64,000 nucleotides of DNA from Acholoe squamosa (lineage: Eukaryota > Annelida > Polychaeta > Phyllodocida > Polynoidae). The notes under the pieces were generated by a model. The model worked only from the letters and a program-made list of their open reading frames with translations, was not told where the DNA came from and did not search any database. How positions within the stretch are numbered: the stretch's first letter is position 1; every line of letters begins with the position of its first letter. Positions 10,801-22,200 of this stretch are shown here, piece after piece. Position numbers and translations under genes: made by a program. The stretch spans positions 15,603,174 through 15,667,173 of the forward strand of contig OX439042.1 in the NCBI GenBank assembly GCA_949317995.1, given 5' to 3'.

Positions 10801-13599
10801 GTTTGTAACTCAGTCAATTCTTCACTGTTAAAAATTAATATTTTACCTCATGGATACATGATTGAACATTACAATTTCCTGCATCAATTTCCAGGTATAT
10901 GACTTCTCACGATTCTCGCCATGCTCAGATTCGGATTCTGAGTTTTGGAGAAACCCTGTAGGTTCCCGCTGGAATCAGCAGAGCCGGCTTCAGAGTCCAA
11001 ACGAGCCATACCCAAGTACAAGCCGCCAGAACATTCACACGACCCTGGCAGCCCTGGCCTCCATCAAGATCCCCTCACTTAAAGATGACTCCAAACGTGT
11101 AAGTTTTTATCTATTTTTGTTGTTGCGAACTTCTATTTTTGTTTGTTTTAATCTTTGCTTCATCAATCAGCACCAGTAACATTAAAGGGAAAAAAGGGTG
11201 CACTGATTCGACACTCCAAAGGCCATTAGTGCATCGTGTCTTATTGTCTTAATGATGCATTGATGCAGCTCTTCATTCATGCATCATGCCAACCCAGTGA
11301 GGCTAAAGGGCTTATGGCTGTGAACCAACCACCCTAGTCGTGTATCAAGGCAACCACCCCACTGTGTATTAAGGCTTATGAACAAGTATCCCCGAAATTG
11401 TTTTGATAAAAGAAAAAAAAGGAATGGATGAAATGGCAATTTTGAAAAATGTGTATACAAGAGTGCATCCGACTAACATTGATCAGAGAATCTGGTCCTG
11501 TGCAGAGGCTTCGTCCAGACTTTTGGGGAATGCTGCCCAAATTGCCAGTTAATTCAGGAAAACCATTATACTTTTATAAAACTTTTAAGGCTAGGGGTGT
11601 CTTTCAGCTCTATTAGGCCTTAGTATGAACTACCCATAAGCTTAAAAAGGTGGTGTCATTTTTCAACTTTCTTTTTCTACAGATATCTTTTTGTGGGTGA
11701 CAACTTATTATTCAGGTCTCCATTAGTCACATTTTTAAACCTTTACCTTAAAATGTTTGTTTCATGTTGTATTTTAACAGTTTGAATTCAATGTTTTCAA
11801 CATGTCTATAAGCAATTTACTCGCTTTCATCTTATCATATGAGCCGTTGTACCCAAGTATAAGAGGATCTTTTAGAATCAACTTTGGATATAATCCTTAT
11901 AGTTACAAGAAATTCTTTCCAACATCCACCCATTATTGTTTTACCTTACAAAATGCAATTTCTCTTGTTACAGTATAGCAGATATGCCTTTGCTGACCAA
12001 TGGCCCTACGTGTAAGTACTAGGCATTTAATTCTGATAATCAACTCTTTAGTCATTAAAGGGCCGCTGATAATATAAATGCAAAATGTCAATTGGTCGCC
12101 AATATTTTACCACATTACTGACCATATGTATATACTTTATATCTCTGTTGATTATCCCGTGTATTATCATATGTAATATCGCTCCTAAAACTTTGTCAGG
12201 CAGACCATGTTGCTTTTGAGATAAATGATAAAAGAAATAAAAAAAAAATGCATTACCATATTCCTTCTAATAAGCGCACATGCCCTAATAAGCGCACTCC
12301 CTCCTTTTGGGCCACAAGCACACCACTCCCTGTTCTCAAATCGTTCAAATGAAGTCTAAAAATCAAGGTTTTTAGGGCAAATCAACGATTTTAAGCTTTA
12401 GGGGGTGCGCTTATTACAATTATTTTTTCTAATAAGGTTTTGAGCATCCAACAATTATTCTTGTGCGCTTATTAGAATGAATACGGTAGTCTTTATATAA
12501 TGATCCCTTTCAGGGCTGGTGTAAACTATAGTTTACATGGGCCCTGGACTAGTGTAAACTTTAGTTTACGCCACTACTGGGCTAGCATCAACTTGTCTAC
12601 CTATTAGCTGCAGTTTACCTATAACATTGACATTTCTCTTCCCTTGCAGACATGGTGAGAGAGTGCGATCTGACAACCTCCTGATCATTGGGTTAGTTCA
12701 CAGATTTTGTATTTTTAGCACTATAAGTATTTACGAGTATAAGGACCACGTATGCATTCCCATAGTTGGTCATATTGCACCAGTGAATTGTTGCTCAGTC
12801 TGCTTACCATAACCTCGAATTCATTAACAGGATTTTAAACCTTTTGCTAAAAACTAGCTTAAACATTCTTGTAGACGACATGTCTTATCTTCTTTCTTTA
12901 TTGTCGTACAGGCACGAAAGTCCAGAATTCGATGAAGATGAAAGTATTGATGGCACAGAAAATGAGGCAGAGGCTCTGGTGGTCCAGGAGGCTGACATGG
13001 TGGCCGCAGAGAACGAAGCTCCTCCTGAACAACCCCGCGTCAGGATCGCTGCAGAACCACACATGGACGTGATACTTGAGGTCGAAAGCGATTCTGAATT
13101 GCAAGACATTGACCTGGACTCCCCCCGCAGCATTGTTGCAGAAGAAAAGGTTGAAGTCACCCCTGACATTGAAGTCGTCACCCCCGACACCAACCTCGTC
13201 ACTCCCGACATTGATGCTGTCATCACCCCAGACATGAAGGTGGAAGACATTGAGGACTTCCTGTCGGATGATGTCTCTGTCAAAGTGGAAGACCTTGTGG
13301 ACGAGGATACTGAGGAGGAGATGGGATTCTTTGAATTCCCCAAAGTCGAGATCAAGAAGAAAAAAGTGGATCTCGCAAAGTGGCTGAGCGCCGAAATGAC
13401 CAAAATGGCTTGTGAGAAGGCTGGCATCAAGTATGTGCCCAAGAAGAAGAAGCCATTGGTTCGCTTCGCCCGCAGCATCCGCAAACGCTTGTCCAAAGCA
13501 CGCAAGAATGTCGCATCAAAATTCAGCAGCTGGTTCAGCTGCTGCGGCAAGCCAGAGGACGCTGACGAGCAGCCCTATGTGGCAGCCGGCCAGGTCTAA
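7825..13599 (+). CDS. unrecognised acidic repeat protein, eight coding exons, 745 aa
   Basis: I do not recognise the family. Coding exons are 7825-8007, 8700-9599, 9801-9896, 10198-10284, 10895-11098, 11974-12011, 12650-12691 and 12912-13599. All introns are GT...AG and all phases agree: phase 0 for the first five junctions, phase 2 for the last two. The start is the first ATG (MERLYRASSPFIAAVGPEQD), before an acidic stretch (DISDDDFLSDDY). Residues 62-361 hold three copies of a 31-residue unit followed by nine of an 18-residue unit (QATKEVLGCDEPVEEALQ). Exons 3 and 4 encode related basic segments sharing RPKAAN and PLS. The last exon is strongly acidic with repeated VTPDI/VTPDT motifs. It then turns basic (KKKKPLVRFARSIRKRLSKA) and ends in a Cys-Cys/acidic tail. 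No signal peptide or membrane segment is visible, so a cytoplasmic or nuclear location is inferred. Exon 1 could be preceded by non-coding exons. Confidence 0.75.
8310..8490 (+). pseudogene. decayed duplicate of exon 3 and its following intron
   Basis: Sequence at about 8350-8490 (CCACTCAGCGACTTCATGCT..., then TTTAAACTGTTTCT..., then CACATGGGCTCAGACTT) parallels 9870-9965, which is the end of exon 3 plus the start of the next intron. The donor GAG|GTAATT of the real exon is replaced by GAGCCAAC, and a poly-T run has expanded, so this copy is unlikely to splice. It lies in intron 1 of the repeat-protein gene and shows that this exon has been duplicated more than once. Confidence 0.65.
8745..9555 (+). 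repeat. coding minisatellite: 93-bp units then nine 54-bp units
   Basis: AACGGGG recurs at 8745, 8838, 8931 and 9024, giving a 93-bp (31-codon) period. From 9054 the period changes to 54 bp (18 codons), with CAGGCCACAAAGGAGGT starting at 9054, 9108, 9162, 9216, 9270, 9324, 9378, 9432, 9486 and a last partial copy at 9540. The 54-bp units are almost identical; units 1 and 5 read GTATGT where the others read GGATGT. Both periods are multiples of three, so the reading frame is kept throughout exon 2. The two unit types share ATKE/AQKE and the DEPVE core, so the shorter is probably derived from the longer. Confidence 0.95.
10476..10733. mobile_element. MITE of the TATAAGGTGCACC family (copy 1)
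   Basis: It opens with ATATAAGGTGCATCCCGCGT and closes with GTATAAGACGCGCCTTGA followed by ACGGTA. The interior shares a TTTGTTCTA...AAATTCAAA core with the copy at 19.7 kb. It has no coding potential and lies in intron 4 of the repeat-protein gene. The exact ends are uncertain. Confidence 0.55.
12254..12488. mobile_element. MITE with TTCTAATAAGCGCAC termini
   Basis: The left end TACCATATTCCTTCTAATAA and the right end TTATTAGAATGAATACGGTA are inverted repeats with a few mismatches. GCGCAC/GTGCGC follows inward on each side. The 235-bp element is AT-rich in the middle, non-coding, and lies in intron 6 of the repeat-protein gene. Confidence 0.7.
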
Positions 13600-14745
13600 A
13601 TCACCGCACCAACCAACACCAATGGTGAGCATTTGATTGTGTGTCGATGTTCTTTTTTATCATTATTTTCAATAAATTGAATGAGTGCCTCGCTAGAATT
13701 GCAGTAATATTCCCAAATGATATTTATACGATGATGAAAAAGTCTAGATTAGCATTATGTACTGCAAAGCTTGTAACTGCAGCAAAACCTCTCATCTGGG
13801 CTGATTTGTCATACATGGCAATAGTCCAAATCAAAAGGCAAAATTAAACATTTCAAACAGCTTCGGATATTTTCCTCTCCATCTTGTGTCCTTCGCTGAA
13901 GACTAGTAGACATCGTTAAGAGCAACATGTTTAATTTGTGTTCTCCTTGTCCAACAGGTGCCAACATGGGGAAAGGGGACAACAGGGGTAAAATAGTTTT
14001 TGAGCATTTACATGACAGAAAATGAAGAGGCAGAGATTCCAGTGTTCGATGAGCCCACGGTAGCGGCCCGCGAGATTGGGACCCCAAGGAAGTACTCTGC
14101 CCGTCACCTTTATCATAGGCTATAAACATGAAGGTTCCAGTTAAATTAACGCATAGAATTAGCATATGGGTACATGGAAAGCATCAAACTTAAAACCACA
14201 GGATTAATCAAATTTAAAAACACTGAGTTATTTAACTTGAGAGCATGGTTCAATGATTCACAGCAAATGTCTCCATAAATGTCTTATCTATATATTGTGC
14301 CATCAATCTATACGTTTATGTACTTGCTCAGTAATGGATAATCCAGCAGGCATGGATGCCAAATTGTGTTCAGATATACAAAAAGTGTGATATGTAGAAT
14401 TATTTGATGTTATGTATATTTTTGATATCCCTGCATTATATTCGCACACAAAAAAAATATCAAAACCTCAAAAAATCCAAAATCTGTATGTACTATTATG
14501 AATTACTTATAATTATTTCTCATATCATATCATATTCATAACATTGTTATAGTATTCATATATGATATATATTATGCAATCATTATAATTGTGCTATATA
14601 TCTGCATCATATGCATATCAATCAAATATGTATCTATTTATTTATAATAGCGGATATATATCTTCATAATATTAATTGTATACATTCATTTATCTATGTA
14701 CCTATTTAAAATAAGACAATAGAATAAAGGGTATCCTTATATCCT
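13600..14745 (+). other. probable 3' untranslated region of the repeat-protein gene
   Basis: After the TAA, a donor-like ATG|GTGAGC at 13622-13630 and an acceptor TTGTCCAACAG ending at 13957 would remove one intron from the 3' UTR. A canonical AATAAA lies at 14723-14728. No coding frame is seen. The UTR intron is inferred from splice consensus only. Confidence 0.45.
14723..14728 (+). terminator. polyadenylation signal AATAAA
   Basis: A canonical hexamer in an AT-rich tract about 1.1 kb after the stop codon of the repeat-protein gene. It is the first good candidate for transcript end. Confidence 0.45.
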
Positions 14746-14749
14746 AATC

Positions 14750-15870
14750 TGGTGTTCCAATCTTTTTTGCCTTATAAGTTGAATTCAGATTGCTGACTTA
14801 GTAGATACAATTTGTCTAATTCAAAATTGACCAACAATTTCTCTTAGTAACTTTCAAGTATGTTAGTTTGATACCTAGGTAACATGTAAGAAAGATAAAA
14901 AAAACAAAAAAAAAAACAACCATAGGTCACAATGCTACAATGTTACAGAAAAATAGTCTCCAACTATTACTAATTCCTTAGGTATAGTAGTCTATGGGAA
15001 TTGAAAATATGAAATCAAGTGATATGAATGGGTAGACGGGTAATGAACCACAATGAATGTTTTGTGGTAAAGATGGGATATATGCCATAAGGTTGGGAAT
15101 GTAAGCAAATTTGGTGGTTTCATTTTTTTGCCACCAAGTGCCGTTTGTTTAGATCCTATCCACTACCTTTTGAAGTAAACCATCTTTATGAAATTATCGT
15201 ATACCTGAATCCATGATGTACCGATGGGTGATGGATTAAGATCTGGCATGATAAAACCAGTCCACGCATGTACAGTTCCGACAATGACACCTAGGGGGCG
15301 ATAGCAGGCTGCGCAGTTCCAGCCAATCAGGTCAGGGGGCGAGAGTGAGCATCACATGAAGTTTTGTGCACTGACACCTAGTGAATAAGGATCAAAACAC
15401 AGATATGCAATATCTAATCATGATCACACGAAGCGAAAAGTAATATTTCTACTTGGCTACAGAGGGCTGCTGCCGGGGGCTGCTCATATCCAAAAAGGAT
15501 AGATGTATTGTAACTCTGGAAAGCCTTGGGTTTATTGCCATCATTTAATTAGAACAAATACTTTTCCGATCACTGGATGATAATTCCAAGTGGGTCAGGT
15601 CTTCTTGTGGGATCATGTTCGTTGCATTTCTTCCAAATCTTTTAGGGATATCTTTCATCACAATCGAGTGATACTATTATCCAAGGCCTGTGGACTTTCT
15701 TTAGGAGTGACTATCAAAAGTAACCAGTAATAAGGAACTCTTTTGAGGATGTGAGTACCTGGTAGTATATGGAAATGGTAGGAATAGTAAGTGAGTAGTA
15801 TATACAAATGGGGTTAACAATAAGGGCCATGTTCATCTTGGACGCAAATTGTATTCTCTTTAATATTGCC
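14750..15870. other. intergenic, no gene recognised
   Basis: AT-rich to mixed sequence without a splice-consistent exon or recognised repeat. Confidence 0.4.
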
Positions 15871-16256
15871 ATGGAGTGCAGATATATTATAATCAACTCA
15901 TCCAGGTACTGACTCAATGTATAGTGCCTACTGCGCCAGCAGGAGCTAGAGGCCACTGTGTTGACCCAGTTCCCAACCACAAAGCGCGCTCTACTCCCGA
16001 CACCGAACGGCCTGGAGGAAGCCAGCATCCTCTACTGACGGTACAGCAGCAGCAGGAGCGAGCAGTGATGCAGCAGCAGGAGCGAGCAGTGATGCGCGCC
16101 GACATCAACAAAACCCCTGGAGGCGGCCAGGGGTACGGCAGCAGCGGCAGGAGGGGCGGCAGCTGAGACTGGCCTGGAGGAGGAGGAGAGGGGATGGTGG
16201 CTTCACGCTGCCCCCACCAACAGCCTCCATATTTAAACTACAGGTGACGGCATACC
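15870..16256 (+). promoter_or_regulatory. GC-rich leader/promoter region of the inhibitor gene
   Basis: Base composition becomes markedly GC- and CpG-richer than on either side, just upstream of the inhibitor start codon. It contains a 24-bp direct duplication (CAGCAGCAGGAGCGAGCAGT units at about 16048-16094). A frame from 15876 to 16166 is open on the plus strand but low in complexity and has no homology that I can see. I read the region as promoter/5' UTR. An unrelated short exon is possible. Confidence 0.4.
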
Positions 16257-19200
16257 ATGGCCCGTAGACTGTCCAAACTGGAGGCCGGTGTGTGGCCAGA
16301 CCTGGTAGGGCAGGTGAGTGGTGGTGCATAGGGATGGTGAGTGGAGGAGGGGAGGAGGGGGGGGGGCAGTACTAAGAGCTACAGCAGGGGTCATGTCTGT
16401 GTTGTACTCGTGGAGACTGACTGACTACTGCTGATGCTGATGCTAGTGTGGTCGGTGGGGGAGAGGCGGCCTGTGCATGTGTGCTGCCTTGTCAATGCTA
16501 CATGGCTACATGATATTGGGGAATACCACTGTGGCATGCAGAGACATCTCAATCTAGCCATTCAAAGCGTAGAACTAATGGTTTCATGCAAGCTATACTA
16601 TTATTAGGCCTTTATGTGGACTATACTAGTAAGCCCTCTTTGGACAGGGCCAGTGAACATTGTTGTAATAACCAATTATTGTCCATATCCCTTACATCAT
16701 TCGTTGCCACTTAGGCCTATGCCATTTTGATATAAAAGATTGTTAAATTTGGCTAGACCCATTTATGCCTAATTAAGTAATTTCAGTATTAAAGTTGTTG
16801 AAACAAGTAGAGCTGTTGAAATGGATAACATTTGGAGCATCTCTTAGACATCCAGCAATTTATAATTTCTTATTTTATGTGAGACATGCCTTTATATAGA
16901 TGAATAGTGACGTAGTAAGTAGTAGTACGTCTGTCTATAGGTTGCACACTGCTGACATGGTGTTACCCCACAGTACACAAGTATTTACTACTAAGTAATT
17001 GTAGAATCAATACCCTGCAGGATGCGCACTGTATTGATTAATTCACTGTCTAACTGTAGTTGTATGCCTGAGCTATTATGTATCAGACATGTTCAATATA
17101 TGGCGGATGGGGACTATCCATACTATAATTTATAGGTCTTCATGTTACTGTTATGGAGGCACTGTCATTTTGGTTATTATGACATCAATATAACTGTCAT
17201 TATTTCTTTAATTTGCCTGGGGGTATATGACTAGAAAAAGCATAGATAAAAAGGCCCAGATGCGGGCCATACTGGTATAGGGCTACATGTAGTGCAAAAC
17301 AATGTACAGTACAGAATTTGACAATTATACAGCACTGTATGATAGAAGAGGCAAGGTGGGGGGGGGGGGTAGGCAGATACACCTTAGGCCTACGCTGTAG
17401 TAAAAAGGTGATTTCTTTGGGAATAGCCTTCTCGCGGACCTCGCCGATGTTACTATTATACTTGTTGACTCATATGCTAATACATGAGTGCAGCTTATGG
17501 GCTATAGGGAAGTTTACAGTGGTAGAAATATAGGGAATTCCAACTATACCGCAGATGGCATATGTAGTAGTTTATGGATGCGGGTATTATTCTCAGGCAC
17601 ACAGAGTAGTATATAAAAATGAGATCAGCATGCAATTTGCTAACTGAGTAGTGCAAATTCAAAAACACTAGGTGTGTCTCATACAAAGGATGCCTTATAT
17701 ATGCGGGGTACTACAGAAATAGATATTGCCCTGATGCAGTGGGTATTAGGACGAGGGCCTGAGGCACACAGAGTAGTACATGGAAATGGGTATTTGCCTG
17801 AGGCACACAGATTAATATATGGGAATGGGTATTAGGCTGAGGCACACAGAGTAATATATGGGAATGGGTATTTGCTTCAGGCACACAGACTAGTACATGG
17901 AAACGAGCATTTGCCTGAGGCACACAGAGCAGTACATGGAAATGGGTATTTGCCTGAGGCACACAGAGTAATATATGGTAATGGGTATTAGGCTGAGGCA
18001 CACAGAGTAATATATGGGAATGGGTATTTGCTTCAGGCACACAGAGCAGTACATGGAAACGAGTATTTGCCTGAGGCACACAGAGCAGTACATGGAAACG
18101 AGCATTTGCCTGAGGCATACAGAGTAGTATATGGAAATGGGTATTAGGCTGAGGAACAGAGTGTAATATATGGACCAATTCGGCATTGGACTGGTTCCCG
18201 AGAGTACCAAGTGCATACTGACATCGGCAACTTCCGGACCTGATCCCGTGATTTGGAAGTAGGGTACCCATCCGAATAATACAAGAAGTTCCGAGATCAG
18301 GTGTGCCATGGCTCTGCCCATTTATTAACAAGAAACCTCGCTATATGGAAATGGGTATTTATTGAGGCACACAGTACCACAGTAGCTCAAGTATAAGCTG
18401 CAGCTTATACTCAAATTTAAGGCCTACTACCCCTTATATAACTTCCCCAATGAGGTTGTGCGCCTTACAAGTGGGGTAATTTACATTGGATTTGTATTTA
18501 CTGTTATAAAACAGCCCTTAGGTGTGCCTCATAGGTTTTCTCTCAACTCAGGGTGCATCTTATACAAGGGGTCGCCTTATACGTGGGGTACTAGTGCAGT
18601 GTATAGGAATGTGTATTTACTTGAGCCACACAGAGTAGTATATGAAAATGGGTATTAGACTTAGGCAGAATATGATTTTAAAGGGTTTGCTATAGAGGGC
18701 TCTTGCAAAATCACCATGGTAGATACATAGCCAGTGTCAAAATATTTGATTAGTTTCAAGTTACATTTTGATGTGCGGGACTAGTTAATATAATAAAATC
18801 TTCCTATTTCAGCTGAAGACCATTGACATGGTAAAAAAAGTCCCACATCTCACAATGAAGCATGAATATCTAAAAGTCCTGTGTTAAAATATCTAAGCAT
18901 TTTGATGGTTGGTTGAGATATGAGACCACGCCTAAGTTTAGAAAAGACAGTGATGTGGTCAGGCAGCCTTGATTAAAGGTGTCTATAGGCACATAGACAG
19001 CCTGGGAATTGATCAAATGTAGATATCATGACTAGAAAACATAAGAGATTTTGATGTCAAATCATGTTAATCCATGAAGAAAAGGAAATTAAGGCAAAAG
19101 ACTGGTTTACAGTAGTGTTGGACTTTGCCACCAGGGGGCCTCTTAGTCTGGGTTATTACAGTCATATCTTTAATACTTGTCTAAAGAAATCATATTACTG

Positions 19201-22200
19201 AGAATGCACATTTCAAATTGATTAGACGTGTAGTTCAAATTCTACAGCCTGTTCTCTGGTAAATGGTAACTAGCCCCTATGACAAGCCATTGTATAAGTT
19301 GCTTTTAGTGATTTTGTCAATTTGACACATCTCCAATTAAAAAAAAAAGCATGTCATTTGCACCAAAAAAAGTTAACCTATCCTCTGTATGTTGGAGATG
19401 TGAATTATAAAATATTTTATCCCAAAGCTAAATATTCATCAAGTTATAGGGGCCTCATAATGGAAAAATGATTATCAACATCTGTTGTGACTTTGGAATT
19501 ATTGAATGACGTTTTGAGGTGTCTAATTCCAATTTGCAAGCAAAGGATGGTAGGTAAAATCCATTTCCTTGTAGTACTCATATCAAAGAGCAAGACAACA
19601 GTGTTTCCTGCCATATAGCTATGGTGTTTTTGCTGTATCAGCATCCTCAAAATGCTCCACTGGCTATGAGTGTACGGTGTCAATTTGAGGGCCAACCTTC
19701 ACTTATTAAATCTTTCATTCTGTGGCAAGTTCTCAAAGAGAACCTAGTATAAGGTGCACCTTGCATATAAGGCGCACCCGGACTTTGTAAGTGTAATAAT
19801 AAAAAAAAGTCATAAGTTTTGTTCTAATCACCAGATTTTCAAAATTCAAAGATCTATGGCCATCTTAGAGCCTTTCGCATCGTTTTTACCACTATGTAGA
19901 GTCAAGGGAGTATTTGGGAAATTATAGAGAAAAATCTCCCCTAAATAATTCTGCTTTTATAAGGTGCACTAGGGTTCTATCCTCGCGTATAAGACTAGCC
20001 TTATACGCGGGGTATTATGGTAGTATATGAAAATGCATTTTCGACTAAGGCACACAGAGTAGTATATTGAAATAGGCATGTTGCAGAGGCACACAGAATA
20101 GTATATGGAAATGGGTATTAGTCTGAGGCACACAAAGTAGATATATGGGAATGGTTCAGTGGCCCACAAGGGTCAAATTGAAGTTGAAGCAAAGAGTTGA
20201 CTTTCACAAAGAAGTTAGAGTCCAAAACGAAAATCAATGTTCAAAGTTACTTTCATTTCACTGCTGTCAAATAAGCATCAACTTGTCTACCTATTAGCTG
20301 CAGTTTACCTATAACATAGTCAATTCTCTTCCCTTGCAGTTGCTGGTACAAGAACCAGCAAGGGTGTGGGATCCAGCAACTACTTGGGTTAGGAACCAGT
20401 TTATATGGGAACCAGCAGCTATAGGATGTGGGAAGCAGTAGCTACTGTATGTGGGAACCAGCATGTACTGGGTACAGGAACCAGCAACTAATGTGTATGG
20501 GACTACCAAGTGCTGGGTGTGGGAACCAGCAGCTACTTGGTATGGGATCCAGTACCAGTAGCTGACTGGTGTGGAACCACCAGTTACAGTGGGTGGGAAC
20601 CACCAGTTATGGGATGCTGGAACCAGCAGCTACTTGGTGTGGAACCACCAGTTATTGTGTGAGGAAACCGATAGCTACCCAGTAGTTGCTGGTATAGACA
20701 TATAGGACATAGAGTGTACCATGCAATGCTAAAAGATTTGGTTTGCATGAGTTGACAGCTTGACAGCAATGAAACGAAATTGACTTTGAACATTGGTTTT
20801 GGTTTTAGACTTTAACATTTTTGTGAAAGTCAACTCTTTGCTCCATTTTCAATTTGATCCTTGTGGGCCACTGTAGTACGGGTATTTGTTAGAGGCAAAC
20901 AGGGGTGTATATGGAAATTGGATTTTGTTTTAGACACACAGATTAGTGTATTAAAAATGTTTTTTATCTGAGAAAGTAGTATATGGGGAAGGGTATTTTG
21001 CTCCAGGCATACAGAGTCATATGGAAATGGGTATTTGGAAGAGGTACACAGTGTGGTATTATGGAATTGAGCATTTCCCTAAGGCACACATCGTCATATA
21101 TAGAAATGGGTATTGTCCTGAGGTACACTCAATAGTAGGCCTATATGGAAATGGGTATTTGCTTGAGGCATACTGCGTCATAGAAATATGTATTATGCTG
21201 AGGCACACTCAGTAGTATATGGAAATATATATTTGCTTGCGGCACATAGAGTAGTGTGTGGAAATGGATATTAGGCATACAAAGTAGTATATAGAAATGA
21301 GGTGATTATGTAGGTCAGTTCAATAGGTTGTAGTGCCTAGCAACTAAGCTACAAAATTTACAATTTAGATGTGACCTTTTCTGATTCTTCAATTGCAGTC
21401 ATGGTTTGAGGCAGAGGCGAAGATACGGAAGCAGTTCCCGAACATCACAGTATGTAACTTGCCATCCTTCTTTATATAACATAGATCCACATATAGTAAT
21501 ACACCTAAAGCTACAATATGGCATAAGCCCAGAGGTCCATATTTTAGGTGTTTTTTTTTTTTAAGATATAGAGGGGTTCGGTGACCCAGATACTCCAAAA
21601 TACGAAAGTAGATTCCTAACATCACAGTAAAGTGGAGGCTCGACTACACGATTTTCCCAGAGAAGTGCAGCTATTCTCAAGAAAGGAGACAGAAACACAG
21701 CTTATATGGTGATATTTGTTATTCTTTCAGTGTAGAAATGGAATGTTGACCGAGCCATTTGTTTATGTGGGGAAGGTTTTGTGGGTGATCTCAGGCATGC
21801 TTTTGTTGACAGAAGATGTTTTTTTTTACTGAATCCAGTTGGTCTATAATGTAAACATTGCAGACTTTCACTCTAATGAGTCTCTGCAATTCAATATCAC
21901 ACAGGTTGGATATTTACAGTACAAGACCCTGCAATCTGTGTGACTGCTGTGTTGTTATTTATATTTTGCAGTGTTGATGTTTATATATTAAACTCCCACC
22001 CGAGTCTATGCAGGTGCAGGTTTGTTTGTAAATATGGCACACAAGGAGAGAGATCACCCATGAAAAGACCCCTGAAATCTCATGTTTACAATTTTGAATC
22101 TCATGTTTACAATATAGGAATGTCAACACCCTATACCTTAGGCACTATAGCAATAACATTTCATGAGAATGTAGCAAAAAATCGCGTATATAGTGGAGCC

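Noticed and set aside
12885-13550. 221-codon antisense frame opposite the last exon of the repeat-protein gene
   Set aside because: It is Ser/Thr-rich because it mirrors acidic Asp/Glu codons of the real exon, with no independent start context or splice support.
15876-16166. 96-codon plus-strand frame upstream of the inhibitor
   Set aside because: Low-complexity Gln/Arg/Gly composition with an internal duplication and no splice or family support; kept only as a GC-rich leader region.
17711-18331. 206-codon antisense frame with CVPQANTHFHVLL repeats
   Set aside because: Artefact of the 39-bp minisatellite period in the inhibitor intron.
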